Below are positions 50,811-60,421 of a DNA stretch of 64,000 nt, piece by piece. Both the position numbers and the translations under genes were made by a program. The DNA is taken from positions 5,580,001-5,644,000 of the forward strand of contig NZ_CP054690.1 in the NCBI RefSeq assembly GCF_013348805.1. The letters run 5' to 3'. The notes beneath the pieces were generated by a model. That model ran no database searches. It saw nothing but the letters and a program-made list of their open reading frames with translations, and was not told the DNA's origin. How positions within the stretch are numbered: position 1 is the stretch's first letter; every line of letters begins with the position of its first letter. This DNA is from Rhodococcus sp. W8901. Lineage in GTDB: Bacteria; Actinomycetota; Actinomycetes; Mycobacteriales; Mycobacteriaceae.

Positions 50811-52355
50811 ATGGTCACCACCCCGACCGGCGGCCCTGCGCCGTCGCCCACCGACCCGTCGGGTCGGACCCATGAGGAAGGCTGGAGCCTCCGCCTCGTC
50901 CTCTCGCTGCTGTCGATCGTGCTTCTGCTCGAACTGCTCGCGGTCAGCTACATGATGATCTCGACGGCCCTGCCGCAGATCTCCGCGCACTACCAGACCA
51001 CGCAGGGTGCATGGCTGCTGACGGCATTCCTGCTGGTCGGTGCCATGGCGGCGCCGCTCATCGGCAAGCTCGCCGACATGTACGGCAAGCGCAAGATGCT
51101 GCTGGCCTGCGTAGGGATCGCGCTCGTCGGTTCGTTCATCTCGGCCATCGCGACGACGTACGCGATGATGATCGCCGGCCGCTGCCTGGCCGGCCTGATG
51201 GTGCCGACCCTGTTCCTGAGCTACTCGCTGATCCGTGACGTGTTCCCGCAGAAGACCGTTGCGCTCGCCGTCAGTATCGCCACCAGCGGCATGGGCCTCA
51301 TCGCGATCGCCGCGCCGTTCCTCACCGGCTGGCTGCTCGACGACTTCGGCTTCCGCTCCATCTTCTGGTTCTTCGTGATCTGCCTCGTCGTGCTCGGTGG
51401 CCTGATCCAGCTCACGACGGCCGAGTCGAACGTGCGCCTGCGCTCGCGGATCGACCTCGTCGGCGCGATCCTGCTCGGCGGCGGTATCGCGGGCATCCTC
51501 ATCGCGGTCAGCTTCGGCCCGTCGTGGGGCTGGACGGACGGCGGCACCCTGGCCTACCTCATCGGCGGCATCGTGCTCCTGGTCGGCTGGGTGGTGTCCG
51601 CCCGCATGATCAAGGAACCTCTCATCGACCTCGACGTGCTCGGCAAGCGTCCCGTGCTGCTCACCACGATCAGCGCCGGCGTGGTCTACGGGTCGTCCGG
51701 CCTGTTCACCATCCTGCTGCCGATGATGGTCATGACGCCGGCCCTGTTCGGCCTGGGCTACGGCTTCGGCGTCGATGCCGAGGGCTTCGCCCTGTACCAG
51801 GTGCCGATCGGCGGCGCCGTCGTCCTCGGTGGTCTGCTCGTCGGCACGCTGGTGGGACGCAACATGCGTCCGCGGCCGCTGCTGGTGACCGGCCTGCTGC
51901 TCAACGCCGTGGCCTTCGCGCTGATCGCCCAGACGCACGACACCAAGTCCATCGTCATGATCATCTGCGCGGTCTTCGGTTTCGGTATGGGCATGGGCTA
52001 CGCCTCGATCCCGAACCTGCTGATCGAGGCCGTGCCGCCGCAACTCCAGGCCAGCTCCGCATCGATGGTGGGCGTCTCGCAGTCGGTGTTCCCTGCCGTG
52101 CTCCCCGTCATCGCCTTCGCGGTGATGAACAACTCGCACATCGTGCAGTTCCCGCCGGAGATCCAGGCGACCCTGCAGGGTGCCGTGTTCTACGACAATG
52201 CCGGATTCCAGGTGGCCTTCTGGATCGGCGCGGTGTTCGCCCTCGTCGGCGCAGTCGTCGCATTCCTCCTGCCGCGCAACATCGCTCAGATCGAGGTTCC
52301 GGCTTCCGCCACTCGCTCCACCCCGGACGGCGACGAACTGGTCGCCGCGGGCTGA
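50811..52355 (+). CDS. MFS drug/H+ antiporter (DHA2-like)
   Basis: A 514-residue transporter with about 14 hydrophobic helices. The MFS motif A region is GKLADMYGKRKMLLACVG between helices 2 and 3, and the motif C-like SGMGLIAIAAPFLTGWLLDDFG is in helix 5. The start MVTTPTGGPAPSP is chosen for its ribosome site. Likely a proton-driven multidrug or small-molecule exporter; the substrate cannot be read from the sequence. Confidence 0.88.
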   Translation: MVTTPTGGPAPSPTDPSGRTHEEGWSLRLVLSLLSIVLLLELLAVSYMMISTALPQISAHYQTTQGAWLLTAFLLVGAMAAPLIGKLADMYGKRKMLLACVGIALVGSFISAIATTYAMMIAGRCLAGLMVPTLFLSYSLIRDVFPQKTVALAVSIATSGMGLIAIAAPFLTGWLLDDFGFRSIFWFFVICLVVLGGLIQLTTAESNVRLRSRIDLVGAILLGGGIAGILIAVSFGPSWGWTDGGTLAYLIGGIVLLVGWVVSARMIKEPLIDLDVLGKRPVLLTTISAGVVYGSSGLFTILLPMMVMTPALFGLGYGFGVDAEGFALYQVPIGGAVVLGGLLVGTLVGRNMRPRPLLVTGLLLNAVAFALIAQTHDTKSIVMIICAVFGFGMGMGYASIPNLLIEAVPPQLQASSASMVGVSQSVFPAVLPVIAFAVMNNSHIVQFPPEIQATLQGAVFYDNAGFQVAFWIGAVFALVGAVVAFLLPRNIAQIEVPASATRSTPDGDELVAAG

Positions 52356-52404
52356 TCGTCCGACCGACCGGGGGTTCTCCACGTCCCTCAGTCGCAGAAT
52401 CGAA

Positions 52405-54681
52405 CTAACCCGGGAGCGGGATGGTGACACCCGGGAGGATCTGAATTCCCGGCGGCGGTGCGGGGGCCGGCGCCGGGGGAGGGGGAGCAGGCGCCGGCGC
52501 CTGGGGGACGGGTGCCGGCGCCTGCTGCTGCGGTTGTTGCTGCGGCGCAGGTGCATTCCACTGCTGTTGGGGTGCGCCCTGCTGCACCGGCGCCTGCGGA
52601 ACGGTCTGAGCAGGAGGCGTCCAGGCGGGCGCCTCCTGCGGTGTCTGTGCGGACCGCTGCCGCGTCGGGGCGGATTCGGTGTACTGCTGCTCGGTGGTGG
52701 TCGACGACCCGCCGCTCGCGGCGGGTGCGCGTCCCTGCTGACCGCCGGACTGCTGCACCGCTTGCGGTGCCTGGAACTGCTCGTTGGAGGTCCCGGCGAG
52801 CGCGCCGTCCATCGTCTCCTTCCAGATGTCCGACGGCAGACCCGCGCCGTATATCGCTCCGCCCCCGCTGGTCTCGATCGCCTTGCCCTCCGCGGTCCCC
52901 ACCCACACGGCGGTCGACAGCGACGGTGTGAACCCCACCATCCAGGCGTCCTTGTTCTCGCCGGTGTCCCCCAACTGCGAGGTCCCGGTCTTCGCGGCCG
53001 ACGGGCGACCGCCCGCCAGACCGTGGTTCCGCGAGTACGCCGCGATCGGCGTCATCGCCTGCGTGACGGTGTCCGCGATGGGCGGATCGATCCGCGGCTC
53101 ACCGGCGGGCGGGGCGTGGTCGAGCAGCACCTGGCCGTCCGAGTTCACCACCTTCTGCACGAAGTACGGCTCGTGGAACGTCCCCGACGCTGCGAGGGTC
53201 GCATACGCGGACGCCATGTCTATGGGTCGGGTCTGGTACTGGCCCAACACGATTCCGGTCTCGGGTGGACCACCGAACTGCGAGAGTGTCTCGTGGTCGA
53301 GACCGGGGATCTGCTTGGGGATGCCGGCCTGGTGCGCGGCGTCGGCGATCTTCTGCGCCCCGTTCTCCATCGACAGCGTCAGCCGGTAGTAGCTGGTGTT
53401 GAGCGACCGCTTGAGCGCCTCGGCGAGGCTGCACGTCCCGCACGTCTCGCCTTCGACGTTCTTGATGGTGAGGTCGCCGACGGTGAGGGGCGCGCTGCTG
53501 AACTGCGCGGTCAGCGGCACCTTGTCCTCGAGTGCCGCGATCGCGCCGAAGACCTTGAACGACGAACCCGTCTGCAGCCCGGCCTGGGCGAAGTCGAACC
53601 CGGCGCCCTCCGCGCCGCCGTAGTAGGCCCGCACCGCCCCCGACCTCGGATCGATCGAGACGACCGCCGCCCGCAACTGGTCGGGCTGCTTGTCGAGGGT
53701 TCGGTTCACCGCGTCCACCGCCGCCTGCTGCGCCTTCGCGTCGATCGTCGTGGTGATCTGCAGCCCGCCGGTGTCGATGTCGCGTTGACTGATCCCGGCG
53801 GCAGCGAGTTCGCGGGCCACCTGCGTGCGGATCAGGCCCTCCGGCCCGGGCGCCACGTCGGCCGCCTGCATCGGCGCGACCGGCAGGACCTCTGGGAACT
53901 GGGTGTTCGCACGCTCGGTGGCGGCGAGCACCCCCATCTCGACCATGCCGTCGAGGACGTAGTTCCACCGCGCGCGCAGCCCGTCCGGATTGGTCACCGG
54001 ATCAAGCGCGGACGGACTCTGGACCACCGACGCCAGCACCGCGCCCTCCGCGAGCGTCAACTGCTCCACCGGCTTGCCGAAGAAGGCGTGCGACGCCTCC
54101 GCGATGCCGTACGCGTTGCGGCCGAAGTAGATGGTGTTGAGATACGCGCCGAGGATCTCGTCCTTGGACCACTGCCGGGCCATCTTCGCCGACACCACCA
54201 ACTCGCGCGCCTTCCGGATCACGTTCCGATCGGTGCCGACCAGTGCGTTCTTGACGTACTGCTGCGTGATGGTCGAGCCGCCGCCGGCGCTGTCGCGGCC
54301 CAGCAGGTTGTCCCGTCCGGCCCGCAGGAACCCAGAGATCGAGTAGCCGGGGTTGGAGTAGAAGTCGCGGTCCTCCGCCGACAGCACCGCATTGCGGACG
54401 TAGCCGGGGACGGCGTCGAGCGGCACCTCGGTCCTGTTGCCCTCGGGCGGCACCATCTTCGCGACGACGCTGGAACCGTCCGAGGCGAGGATCGTGGCCA
54501 CCTGTTTGGTCTGCATCTGCCCGGGGCTCGGCACATCCGCCAGCAGATACGCCGCGGCAAGCAGGACAATCGGGACGATCATGACTGCCGCGAGGATGCG
54601 TATCAGCGTGCGGTGGCGGGATCGAGTCCCACGCTCGGGCCGCTTCGGTTTCTCGGGGTTCGTGCTGCTCGTGGACTTCAC
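52405..54681 (-). CDS. Bifunctional class A penicillin-binding protein, third copy
   Basis: A 758-residue paralogue of the two other PBPs. A short basic N-terminus precedes one helix (about 27-48). GT51 marks are LSAEDRDFYSNPGY and KDEILGAYLNTIYFG; transpeptidase marks are TGSSFK, RSLNTSYY and AKTGTSQLG. The C-terminal 110 residues are Pro/Gln/Ala-rich low complexity, ending GIQILPGVTIPLPG. Both active sites appear complete. The high copy number may allow different growth phases or beta-lactam tolerance. Its closest relative is the copy at 45805. Confidence 0.92.
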   Translation of the reverse strand: MKSTSSTNPEKPKRPERGTRSRHRTLIRILAAVMIVPIVLLAAAYLLADVPSPGQMQTKQVATILASDGSSVVAKMVPPEGNRTEVPLDAVPGYVRNAVLSAEDRDFYSNPGYSISGFLRAGRDNLLGRDSAGGGSTITQQYVKNALVGTDRNVIRKARELVVSAKMARQWSKDEILGAYLNTIYFGRNAYGIAEASHAFFGKPVEQLTLAEGAVLASVVQSPSALDPVTNPDGLRARWNYVLDGMVEMGVLAATERANTQFPEVLPVAPMQAADVAPGPEGLIRTQVARELAAAGISQRDIDTGGLQITTTIDAKAQQAAVDAVNRTLDKQPDQLRAAVVSIDPRSGAVRAYYGGAEGAGFDFAQAGLQTGSSFKVFGAIAALEDKVPLTAQFSSAPLTVGDLTIKNVEGETCGTCSLAEALKRSLNTSYYRLTLSMENGAQKIADAAHQAGIPKQIPGLDHETLSQFGGPPETGIVLGQYQTRPIDMASAYATLAASGTFHEPYFVQKVVNSDGQVLLDHAPPAGEPRIDPPIADTVTQAMTPIAAYSRNHGLAGGRPSAAKTGTSQLGDTGENKDAWMVGFTPSLSTAVWVGTAEGKAIETSGGGAIYGAGLPSDIWKETMDGALAGTSNEQFQAPQAVQQSGGQQGRAPAASGGSSTTTEQQYTESAPTRQRSAQTPQEAPAWTPPAQTVPQAPVQQGAPQQQWNAPAPQQQPQQQAPAPVPQAPAPAPPPPAPAPAPPPGIQILPGVTIPLPG

Positions 54682-54840
54682 GCGCGCAACTTCCGGTCCG
54701 CAACTGGCGATCCGACGAGGCCCCCAACCGGGGTCGGTCGAATCCGGTCGTCCTCCGATCGTCGCATCTCACGGCCCGGACGGCACGCGAACGTCGATCA
54801 GCCGAGGACGGACCCGGCATACCCGGCGCACCCCGTCATC

Positions 54841-54908
54841 CCCGCGTTTTGCGCACTTATCGCTCCCGAACGGGCCCCCGGAGGACCGATAAGTGCGCAA
54901 AACGCGGG
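54841..54908. repeat. 22-bp perfect inverted repeat (terminator or repeated palindromic element)
   Basis: The arms 54841-54862 and 54887-54908 are exact complements (beginning CCCGCGTTTTGCGCAC) around a 24-base GC-rich spacer. It lies between the sugar ABC operon end and the third PBP gene. It could stop transcription of the ABC operon or be one copy of a dispersed palindromic element; other copies cannot be searched for here. Confidence 0.75.
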
Positions 54909-54920
54909 AGGGAGGGAGAG

Positions 54921-55112
54921 CTAGGTCCGGCGGTGCAGGACGATGACGCCGCCGAGCGCCGCGACGCAGGCGAGCAGCACCAGCGAGGCCGTCACCGACG
55001 GCTCGCCGCGCACGATCGGCACGACCGCGGCGAGGAACGCCATGAACGTGAAGAACCCGAGGATGCCGATGAGCATCTCCAGGGGCTGACGGCCCCGCGG
55101 CGGCCTAGACAA
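54921..55112 (-). CDS. Small membrane protein of unknown function
   Basis: A 63-residue protein from TTG 55112 with two hydrophobic helices (about 13-33 and 40-58). It lies 14 bases after the sugar permease gene on the same strand, so it is probably the last gene of that operon. No family recognised; the ribosome site is weak, and a later ATG (codon 13) could be the real start. Confidence 0.55.
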   Translation of the reverse strand: MSRPPRGRQPLEMLIGILGFFTFMAFLAAVVPIVRGEPSVTASLVLLACVAALGGVIVLHRRT

Positions 55113-55126
55113 GACGAGCCGTCATC

Positions 55127-56098
55127 TCAGCTCTTCACGCCGCCCGCGGTGAGACCGGAGACGATGCGGCGCTGGAACACCAGCACCATGATCACCAGCG
55201 GGATCGTCACGATCGTGCCGGCCGCCATGATCGCCGCGTACGGCTGCTCCCACGAGTTGGCGCCCGCGAAGCGCGCGATCGCGACCGTGACAGGCTCGGT
55301 CTTCTCCGTCGACAGCAGGCTCGCGAGCATGAACTCGTTCCACGTCGCGATGAACGCGAGGATCGCGGTCGTGAACAGCGCCGGCGCGGCCAGCGGCAGG
55401 ATCACCAGCCGGAACGCCTGGAACCGGCTCGCACCGTCGATGCGGGCGGCCTCCTCGAGTTCCCACGGCAGATCCGACAGGAACGACGTGAGCGTGTAGA
55501 TCGTCAGCGGCAGCACGAACGAGATGTTCGGGATGATCAGCGCCTGGTACTGGCCGATCCAGCCGAAGTCACCGAACAACTGGAACAGCGGCGTCATCAG
55601 CGCGACCGTCGGGAACATCGACGCGCCCAGGATGATGCCGGTGACGATGTACTTGCCGCGGAACTCGATCCGCGCCAGTGCGTACGACGCGAACACGCCG
55701 AGCAGCAGGCCGACGGCCGTCGTGACCACGCCGATGATCAGGCTGTTGACGATCGCGCCGAGGAAGTCGTTGCCCTTGTCCGTGGACAGCGCGGCGCGGA
55801 AGTTGTCGAGGGTCAGGTACGTGGGCCACGGCGTCGTGTCGAAGGTGTGGTCGACCTGCCGGAACGCGGTGACGACCATCCAGTAGAACGGCGCCAGACC
55901 CCAGATCAGGATGATCGCGACACCGAGGTAGGTGCGTGCCATCTTGCCGCGGTCGGTGCGTCGGCGCGGCTTGGCGAGCACCGTGGAAGTCTCGGCGTCG
56001 GCCGGGGGAGCGACGCGGGTGGCGACCGCTGTCGGCACCGACGAGGTGGGTGTCACGGCGTGGTCGTCGAGGTCGTCGGGCTTGCTGTGGCGTCCCAT
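55127..56098 (-). CDS. Sugar ABC transporter permease (MalG/SugB-like)
   Basis: A 323-residue permease with six helices and a longer charged N-terminus (about 55 residues). The EAA loop, for contact with the ATPase, reads ELEEAARIDGASRFQAFRLV, and the end VFQRRIVSGLTAGGVKS is typical of MalG-type subunits. Its start overlaps the stop of the partner permease by one base (TGATG). It imports a sugar or oligosaccharide with the lipoprotein at 57225. Confidence 0.92.
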   Translation of the reverse strand: MGRHSKPDDLDDHAVTPTSSVPTAVATRVAPPADAETSTVLAKPRRRTDRGKMARTYLGVAIILIWGLAPFYWMVVTAFRQVDHTFDTTPWPTYLTLDNFRAALSTDKGNDFLGAIVNSLIIGVVTTAVGLLLGVFASYALARIEFRGKYIVTGIILGASMFPTVALMTPLFQLFGDFGWIGQYQALIIPNISFVLPLTIYTLTSFLSDLPWELEEAARIDGASRFQAFRLVILPLAAPALFTTAILAFIATWNEFMLASLLSTEKTEPVTVAIARFAGANSWEQPYAAIMAAGTIVTIPLVIMVLVFQRRIVSGLTAGGVKS

Positions 56099-57189
56099 CA
56101 GCGATCAGCTCCCTTCCGCTGCTCGTCCTGGGTGCGCACCGCGTTGGCGCCGAGGAACTTCACCATCACGAACGCGACGGCGAAGATCAGCAGGAATATC
56201 AGCGTCGACAACGCCGACGCACTCTGGAAGTTGCCTTGCCGGATGTCGGCCATCACCAGGATCGACAGCGTCGTGTTCGGCGTCGCGCCGGACGTGCCGG
56301 ACAGGATCGCGGGCAGGTCGTACATGCGCAGCACGTCGAGGGTGCGGAAAAGTACCGCGACCATGAGGGCGGGCTTGACCAGCGGCAACGTGATCTTGGT
56401 GAACCGCTGCCACGCGCTGGCGCCGTCGACCTTGGCCGCCTCGTACACGTCCTGCGGGATCATCTGCAGGCCCGCGAGGATGAGCAGCGCCATGAACGGC
56501 GTCGTCTTCCACACGTCGGCGATGATCACCGCGAACCGCGACGCCCACGGGTCGGTGGTCCACGCGATCGAGGTGCCGAGCAACTTATTGGCGATGCCGT
56601 TCTCGGCGAAGATGAAGAACCACAGCTTCGCGGTGACCGCCGTGGGAATGGCCCACGGGATCAGCACGCTCGCGCGGAGCAGGGACCGACCCCAGAAGGT
56701 CTTGCCCATGACCGTCGCCATCCACAGACCGAGGAGCACCTCGATCGTGACCGTGACGACGGCGAAGAAGATCGTGACACCGGCGGCGGACCAGAAGTCG
56801 TGCGCCAGGGTGCCGGGCGGGCACGTGCCGGCGCCGCCACCGCAGTCCTGCACCAGCCACTGCAGGTAGTGCTTGAAGCCGGCGAACCCGCCCTCGGTGA
56901 ACCGCCCGGTGTCCGGGTCGATTCCCTTGTTCGCCTGAAAGGACAGGTAGACCGCGCGGATCACCGGATACACGATGACGACGGCCAGGATCACCATGGT
57001 CGGCGCGATCAGCCAGATCGGCCGAAAATCGCGTTTCTTACGTGGAGCTACCACCGGTGGTTCGTCATCGTGACCCGTGCGCGGCGTCCCGGGCCCATGC
57101 CCGGAAGCGCGACCGCCGTGGTCGGGATCGTCGATCCCGACCACGGCGCGGGCCTCGTCTGCTCGCCTCAGCCCAGCAGAGTCAGCCAT
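56098..57189 (-). CDS. Sugar ABC transporter permease (MalF/SugA-like)
   Basis: A 363-residue permease with six helices after a polar N-terminus (about 55 residues). The first exterior loop is large and contains two Cys (QDCGGGAGTC). The EAA loop reads VYEAAKVDGASAWQRFTKIT. Together with the MalG-like subunit it forms the channel. It lies 35 bases after the binding-protein gene. Confidence 0.92.
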   Translation of the reverse strand: MADSAGLRRADEARAVVGIDDPDHGGRASGHGPGTPRTGHDDEPPVVAPRKKRDFRPIWLIAPTMVILAVVIVYPVIRAVYLSFQANKGIDPDTGRFTEGGFAGFKHYLQWLVQDCGGGAGTCPPGTLAHDFWSAAGVTIFFAVVTVTIEVLLGLWMATVMGKTFWGRSLLRASVLIPWAIPTAVTAKLWFFIFAENGIANKLLGTSIAWTTDPWASRFAVIIADVWKTTPFMALLILAGLQMIPQDVYEAAKVDGASAWQRFTKITLPLVKPALMVAVLFRTLDVLRMYDLPAILSGTSGATPNTTLSILVMADIRQGNFQSASALSTLIFLLIFAVAFVMVKFLGANAVRTQDEQRKGADR

Positions 57190-57224
57190 CGTGCGTTACC
57201 TGATCTCTCGTGTTCGAACGGCGG

Positions 57225-58511
57225 TTACTTGGCCGCGTTCTTGATCGCCGCGGTCATGTCGGTCGCGGCCTGGTCGACCGTCACCTTGCCGTTGAGGGCG
57301 GCACTCGCGTTGTCCTGGATCGCCTTGGAGATGGCGGTGTAGTACGGCGTGACCGGACGCGGCTTGGCGTTCTCCAGCGCAGACTTGAGCGCCGGCAGGT
57401 ACGGGTACTTGGCGATCAGGGCCGGGTCGTCGTAGACCGACTTCAGGACCGGCGGGAACGACGCGTCCGCGAACGACATCTGATTCTCCTCGTTCTGGAC
57501 GAACGCGACGAAGTCACGCGCGGTCGCCTTGTTCTTGGAGAAGACGTTGATGCCGTTGTTGTAGCCGCCCAGCGTGGACGCGCCGGCGCCGGTCGGTCCG
57601 ACGATCGGAGCAACTGCGACGTTGCCCTTCACCTTCGAACCGTCCTTCTCGGCGTTGTCCCACATGTACGGCCAGTTGTAGGCGTACATCGCCTCGCCGC
57701 CGACGAACGCGAGGTTGGTCTCCTCCTCGGTGAAGCCCGTCGAGCGCTTCGCGATCTGTCCGGCCTGGTAGGCGTCGACCATGGCCTGCATGCCGGCCTT
57801 GGACTGCGGCGAGTCCACCTCGGGGGTGCTGCCGTCGGCGCCGACGACCGCGCCGCCCCACGAGTTGATGAACTGCGTGGTGTTGACGGTCAGGCCCTCG
57901 TACTGCTTGAGCTGGGTGACCATGCAGTCCTGGACGCCCTTGTCCTTGGCGACCTGGCAGCTGTCGGTGAGCGCCTTCCAGTCCGCGGGGGCCGTGGGGG
58001 TGAGGTCGGTGCGGTAGTACAGCAGCTGCGCGTTGGTGTTCTGCGGCGCGGCGTACAGCGTGCCCCGGTAGGTCGCGGACTCGACCGTCGCCGGCAGCAG
58101 CGGCGCGGTGTCGATCGCGAGGTTGCCCTCGAGCGGCTGCAGCCAGCCGTTCGCGGCGAAACCGGCGGTCCAGACCAGGTCGAGAGCCATCACGTCGTAG
58201 TCGGCGTTGCCGGCCTGCAGCGACTGCTCCAGCTTGTTGCGCTGGTCGTCGGCCTCACCGGGCAGTTCCTTGAGGGAGACCTTCTCGTCCGGGTTGGCCG
58301 CATTCCACTTGTCGATCACCGGCTGCAGCTTGTCGGTGTCGTTCTTGCCCATCGCGAACGAGATCGCACCGCGGCCGTCGAGGTTCTGCTTGACGGCGTC
58401 GTCGACGCTGGCGCTGCCGCCGTCGCTGTCACTCGAGCAGCCGGCGATCGCGAGCAGCGCGACGGCCGAAGCCGCGACGGCAACCCGCGTGCGCGTCTTG
58501 AAAGAACGCAT
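57225..58511 (-). CDS. Sugar-binding lipoprotein of the ABC importer
   Basis: A 428-residue extracytoplasmic solute-binding protein. From ATG 58511 (AAAGGTGG upstream) a lipoprotein signal leads to the lipobox IAGC, with Cys25 as the lipidated residue. The body is a cluster B (oligosaccharide) type: LELKELPGEADDQRNKLEQS, VMALDLVWTAGFAANGWLQPL and AYNWPYMWDNAEKDGSK. It would capture sugar for the adjacent permeases. Arrangement and type resemble LpqY-SugABC (trehalose), but the actual sugar is uncertain. Confidence 0.9.
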   Translation of the reverse strand: MRSFKTRTRVAVAASAVALLAIAGCSSDSDGGSASVDDAVKQNLDGRGAISFAMGKNDTDKLQPVIDKWNAANPDEKVSLKELPGEADDQRNKLEQSLQAGNADYDVMALDLVWTAGFAANGWLQPLEGNLAIDTAPLLPATVESATYRGTLYAAPQNTNAQLLYYRTDLTPTAPADWKALTDSCQVAKDKGVQDCMVTQLKQYEGLTVNTTQFINSWGGAVVGADGSTPEVDSPQSKAGMQAMVDAYQAGQIAKRSTGFTEEETNLAFVGGEAMYAYNWPYMWDNAEKDGSKVKGNVAVAPIVGPTGAGASTLGGYNNGINVFSKNKATARDFVAFVQNEENQMSFADASFPPVLKSVYDDPALIAKYPYLPALKSALENAKPRPVTPYYTAISKAIQDNASAALNGKVTVDQAATDMTAAIKNAAK

Positions 58512-58645
58512 GGTCCACCTTTCAGATAGACGTCTCCGGCCCTCCACGGACGTGAACTCCGCCGGACCGAGGCATATGTCGCCGCTTACTCTGGCACGGA
58601 CCGGGACAAATTTCGGTCATTACCCCCGGACTGGATCGGTAAGGG

Positions 58646-59740
58646 TCACCCGAGCCGGCGGCCGTCGGTGACCGAGAACAGATGCACCTCGGACGGGTCG
58701 ACGTGCAGGTTCACCCGTTCACCACGGGCCGGAGGGTTGCGCCAGTCCGTCCTGGCGACAAAATTGTGCTCGCCGGGACCACCCAGTCCGGTACGTCCGT
58801 AGACGAAGGCGTCGGCGCCGAGTTCCTCGACGACGTCCACGTCGAGCGGGATGCCCGGGCCCCCGGCGGAGCTTTCCGTCACCGGCTCGAGATGTTCGGG
58901 ACGGATACCGAGCACGACCTGACCCTCGGGGATCTCCGCGATGGTTTCACGGGAAACCGGGATCACCGCGTCACCCAACTGCACGCCACCGTCGGTGAGC
59001 GGCAACGTCAGCATGTTCATCGACGGCGAGCCCATGAATCCGGCGACGAACTGGTTGACGGGACGGCTGTAGAGCTCACGGGGCGGCGCGCACTGCTGCA
59101 GGATGCCGTCCTTGAGCACCGCGACCCGGTCGCCCATCGTCATGGCCTCCACCTGGTCGTGCGTGACGTACACGGTGGTGGTGCCGAGCCGGCGCTGCAG
59201 CTGCGCGATCTGGGTGCGGGTCTGCACGCGCAGCTTCGCGTCCAGGTTCGACAACGGCTCGTCCATGAGGAACACCTGCGGCTGCCGGACGATCGCACGG
59301 CCCATCGCGACGCGCTGCCGCTGGCCGCCGGACAGCGCCTTGGGCTTGCGTTCGAGGTACGGCTCGAGGTCGAGCATCTTCGCGGCGTCCTGCACGCGGC
59401 GCTTGATCTCGTCCTTGGGCGTCTTCGCGAGCTTGAGCGCGAAGCCCATGTTCTCGGCGACGGACATGTGCGGGTAGAGCGCGTAGTTCTGGAACACCAT
59501 CGCGATGTCCCGCTCCTTGGGCTCCTGGCCGGTGACGTCGCGGTCGCCGATGAGGATGCGCCCGTCGTACACCTCCTCGAGCCCCGCGAGCATGCGCAGC
59601 GAGGTGGACTTGCCGCAGCCCGACGGGCCGACCAGCACGAGGAACTCGCCGTCCTCGATGTGCAGGTCGAGCTTGTCGACCGCGGGAGTGGTCGCGCCGG
59701 GGAACAGGCACGTGGTCTTGTCGAATGTCACCGAAGCCAT
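58646..59740 (-). CDS. Sugar ABC transporter ATP-binding protein (SugC/UgpC/MsiK-like)
   Basis: A 364-residue ATPase: Walker A GPSGCGKST (38-46), Q-loop VFQNYALYPH, signature LSGGQRQRVAMGRA, Walker B VFLMDEPLSNLD and H-loop VTHDQ, followed by a C-terminal TOBE/MalK regulatory domain (IRPEHLEPV; NLHVDPSEVHLFSV). It is the first gene of the cluster, 134 bases before the lipoprotein gene, a gap that may hold a second promoter. It energises the SugA/SugB-like channel and might serve other importers as MsiK does. Confidence 0.92.
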   Translation of the reverse strand: MASVTFDKTTCLFPGATTPAVDKLDLHIEDGEFLVLVGPSGCGKSTSLRMLAGLEEVYDGRILIGDRDVTGQEPKERDIAMVFQNYALYPHMSVAENMGFALKLAKTPKDEIKRRVQDAAKMLDLEPYLERKPKALSGGQRQRVAMGRAIVRQPQVFLMDEPLSNLDAKLRVQTRTQIAQLQRRLGTTTVYVTHDQVEAMTMGDRVAVLKDGILQQCAPPRELYSRPVNQFVAGFMGSPSMNMLTLPLTDGGVQLGDAVIPVSRETIAEIPEGQVVLGIRPEHLEPVTESSAGGPGIPLDVDVVEELGADAFVYGRTGLGGPGEHNFVARTDWRNPPARGERVNLHVDPSEVHLFSVTDGRRLG

Positions 59741-59840
59741 GGTGGAGCGGTCCCTTCACCGGCAGGAACGTGCCGGACGATCCGAGTGAGGGTGCACGGA
59801 TGTGCGGGCACAGCATAGGCGTCGCAGGGGGCGTGCGGGG

Positions 59841-60335
59841 TCAGCCGCGCACCGGTCGCAGTCGCACGAAGTGGATGTGCCGGCCCGCCTCCCGGAAGTC
59901 GGCCGCGCTGCCGTCGACGTCGAAACCCATCGTGGTGCACAGCCGGAGGCCGAGTTTCGGGTGCTCGGTGCCGTACCGCGCCATGAGGTCGCCGCCCTCC
60001 TCGGTTCCGAGGAAGTCGGCCTCGACGTCCACCGTCCGGCGCCCCACCTGCACCCGCGCGCGTGGATGTGCGGTCAGGTTCCGGTACCAGTCGGACTTCG
60101 TCCCGAACCCGGCCGCAACGACGTAACCGTCGGGGGCGCCGTCACCGACCTCGTCGTGGTTGACGACATCGAGCACCACCTGCCGCGTCTTGCCGCTGCG
60201 CCGGCCGAGATGTTCGAGGAGGAGGAACCGGTGCCCGAGCAGCCCGCCGAGATGCCACCGGTACAGCTGGATCGGCATCCGGAGGAATCGGCGTTTGAAG
60301 CCGGTGGGCGACGTCGGGCGTTCGTTGATCCGCAC
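59841..60335 (-). CDS. Deazaflavin (F420)-dependent nitroreductase-family protein (DDN-like)
   Basis: A 164-residue protein of the DDN/FDOR-A family. Marks include LLEHLGRRSGKTRQVVLDVV, YVVAAGFGTKSDWYRNLTAH and RARVQVGRRTVDVEADFL, which form the F420-binding split beta-barrel. Such enzymes use F420H2 to reduce quinones or xenobiotics at the membrane face. It is divergent from another F420-type oxidoreductase gene. Confidence 0.88.
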   Translation of the reverse strand: MRINERPTSPTGFKRRFLRMPIQLYRWHLGGLLGHRFLLLEHLGRRSGKTRQVVLDVVNHDEVGDGAPDGYVVAAGFGTKSDWYRNLTAHPRARVQVGRRTVDVEADFLGTEEGGDLMARYGTEHPKLGLRLCTTMGFDVDGSAADFREAGRHIHFVRLRPVRG

Positions 60336-60421
60336 GCCTCCAGTGTGCTCCCCCCATCTCTGTGCGACGGGCCCATGACGGGGATACCGTGAGATGCGAG
60401 TCCCGGCGCGAAGGAGCCCCC

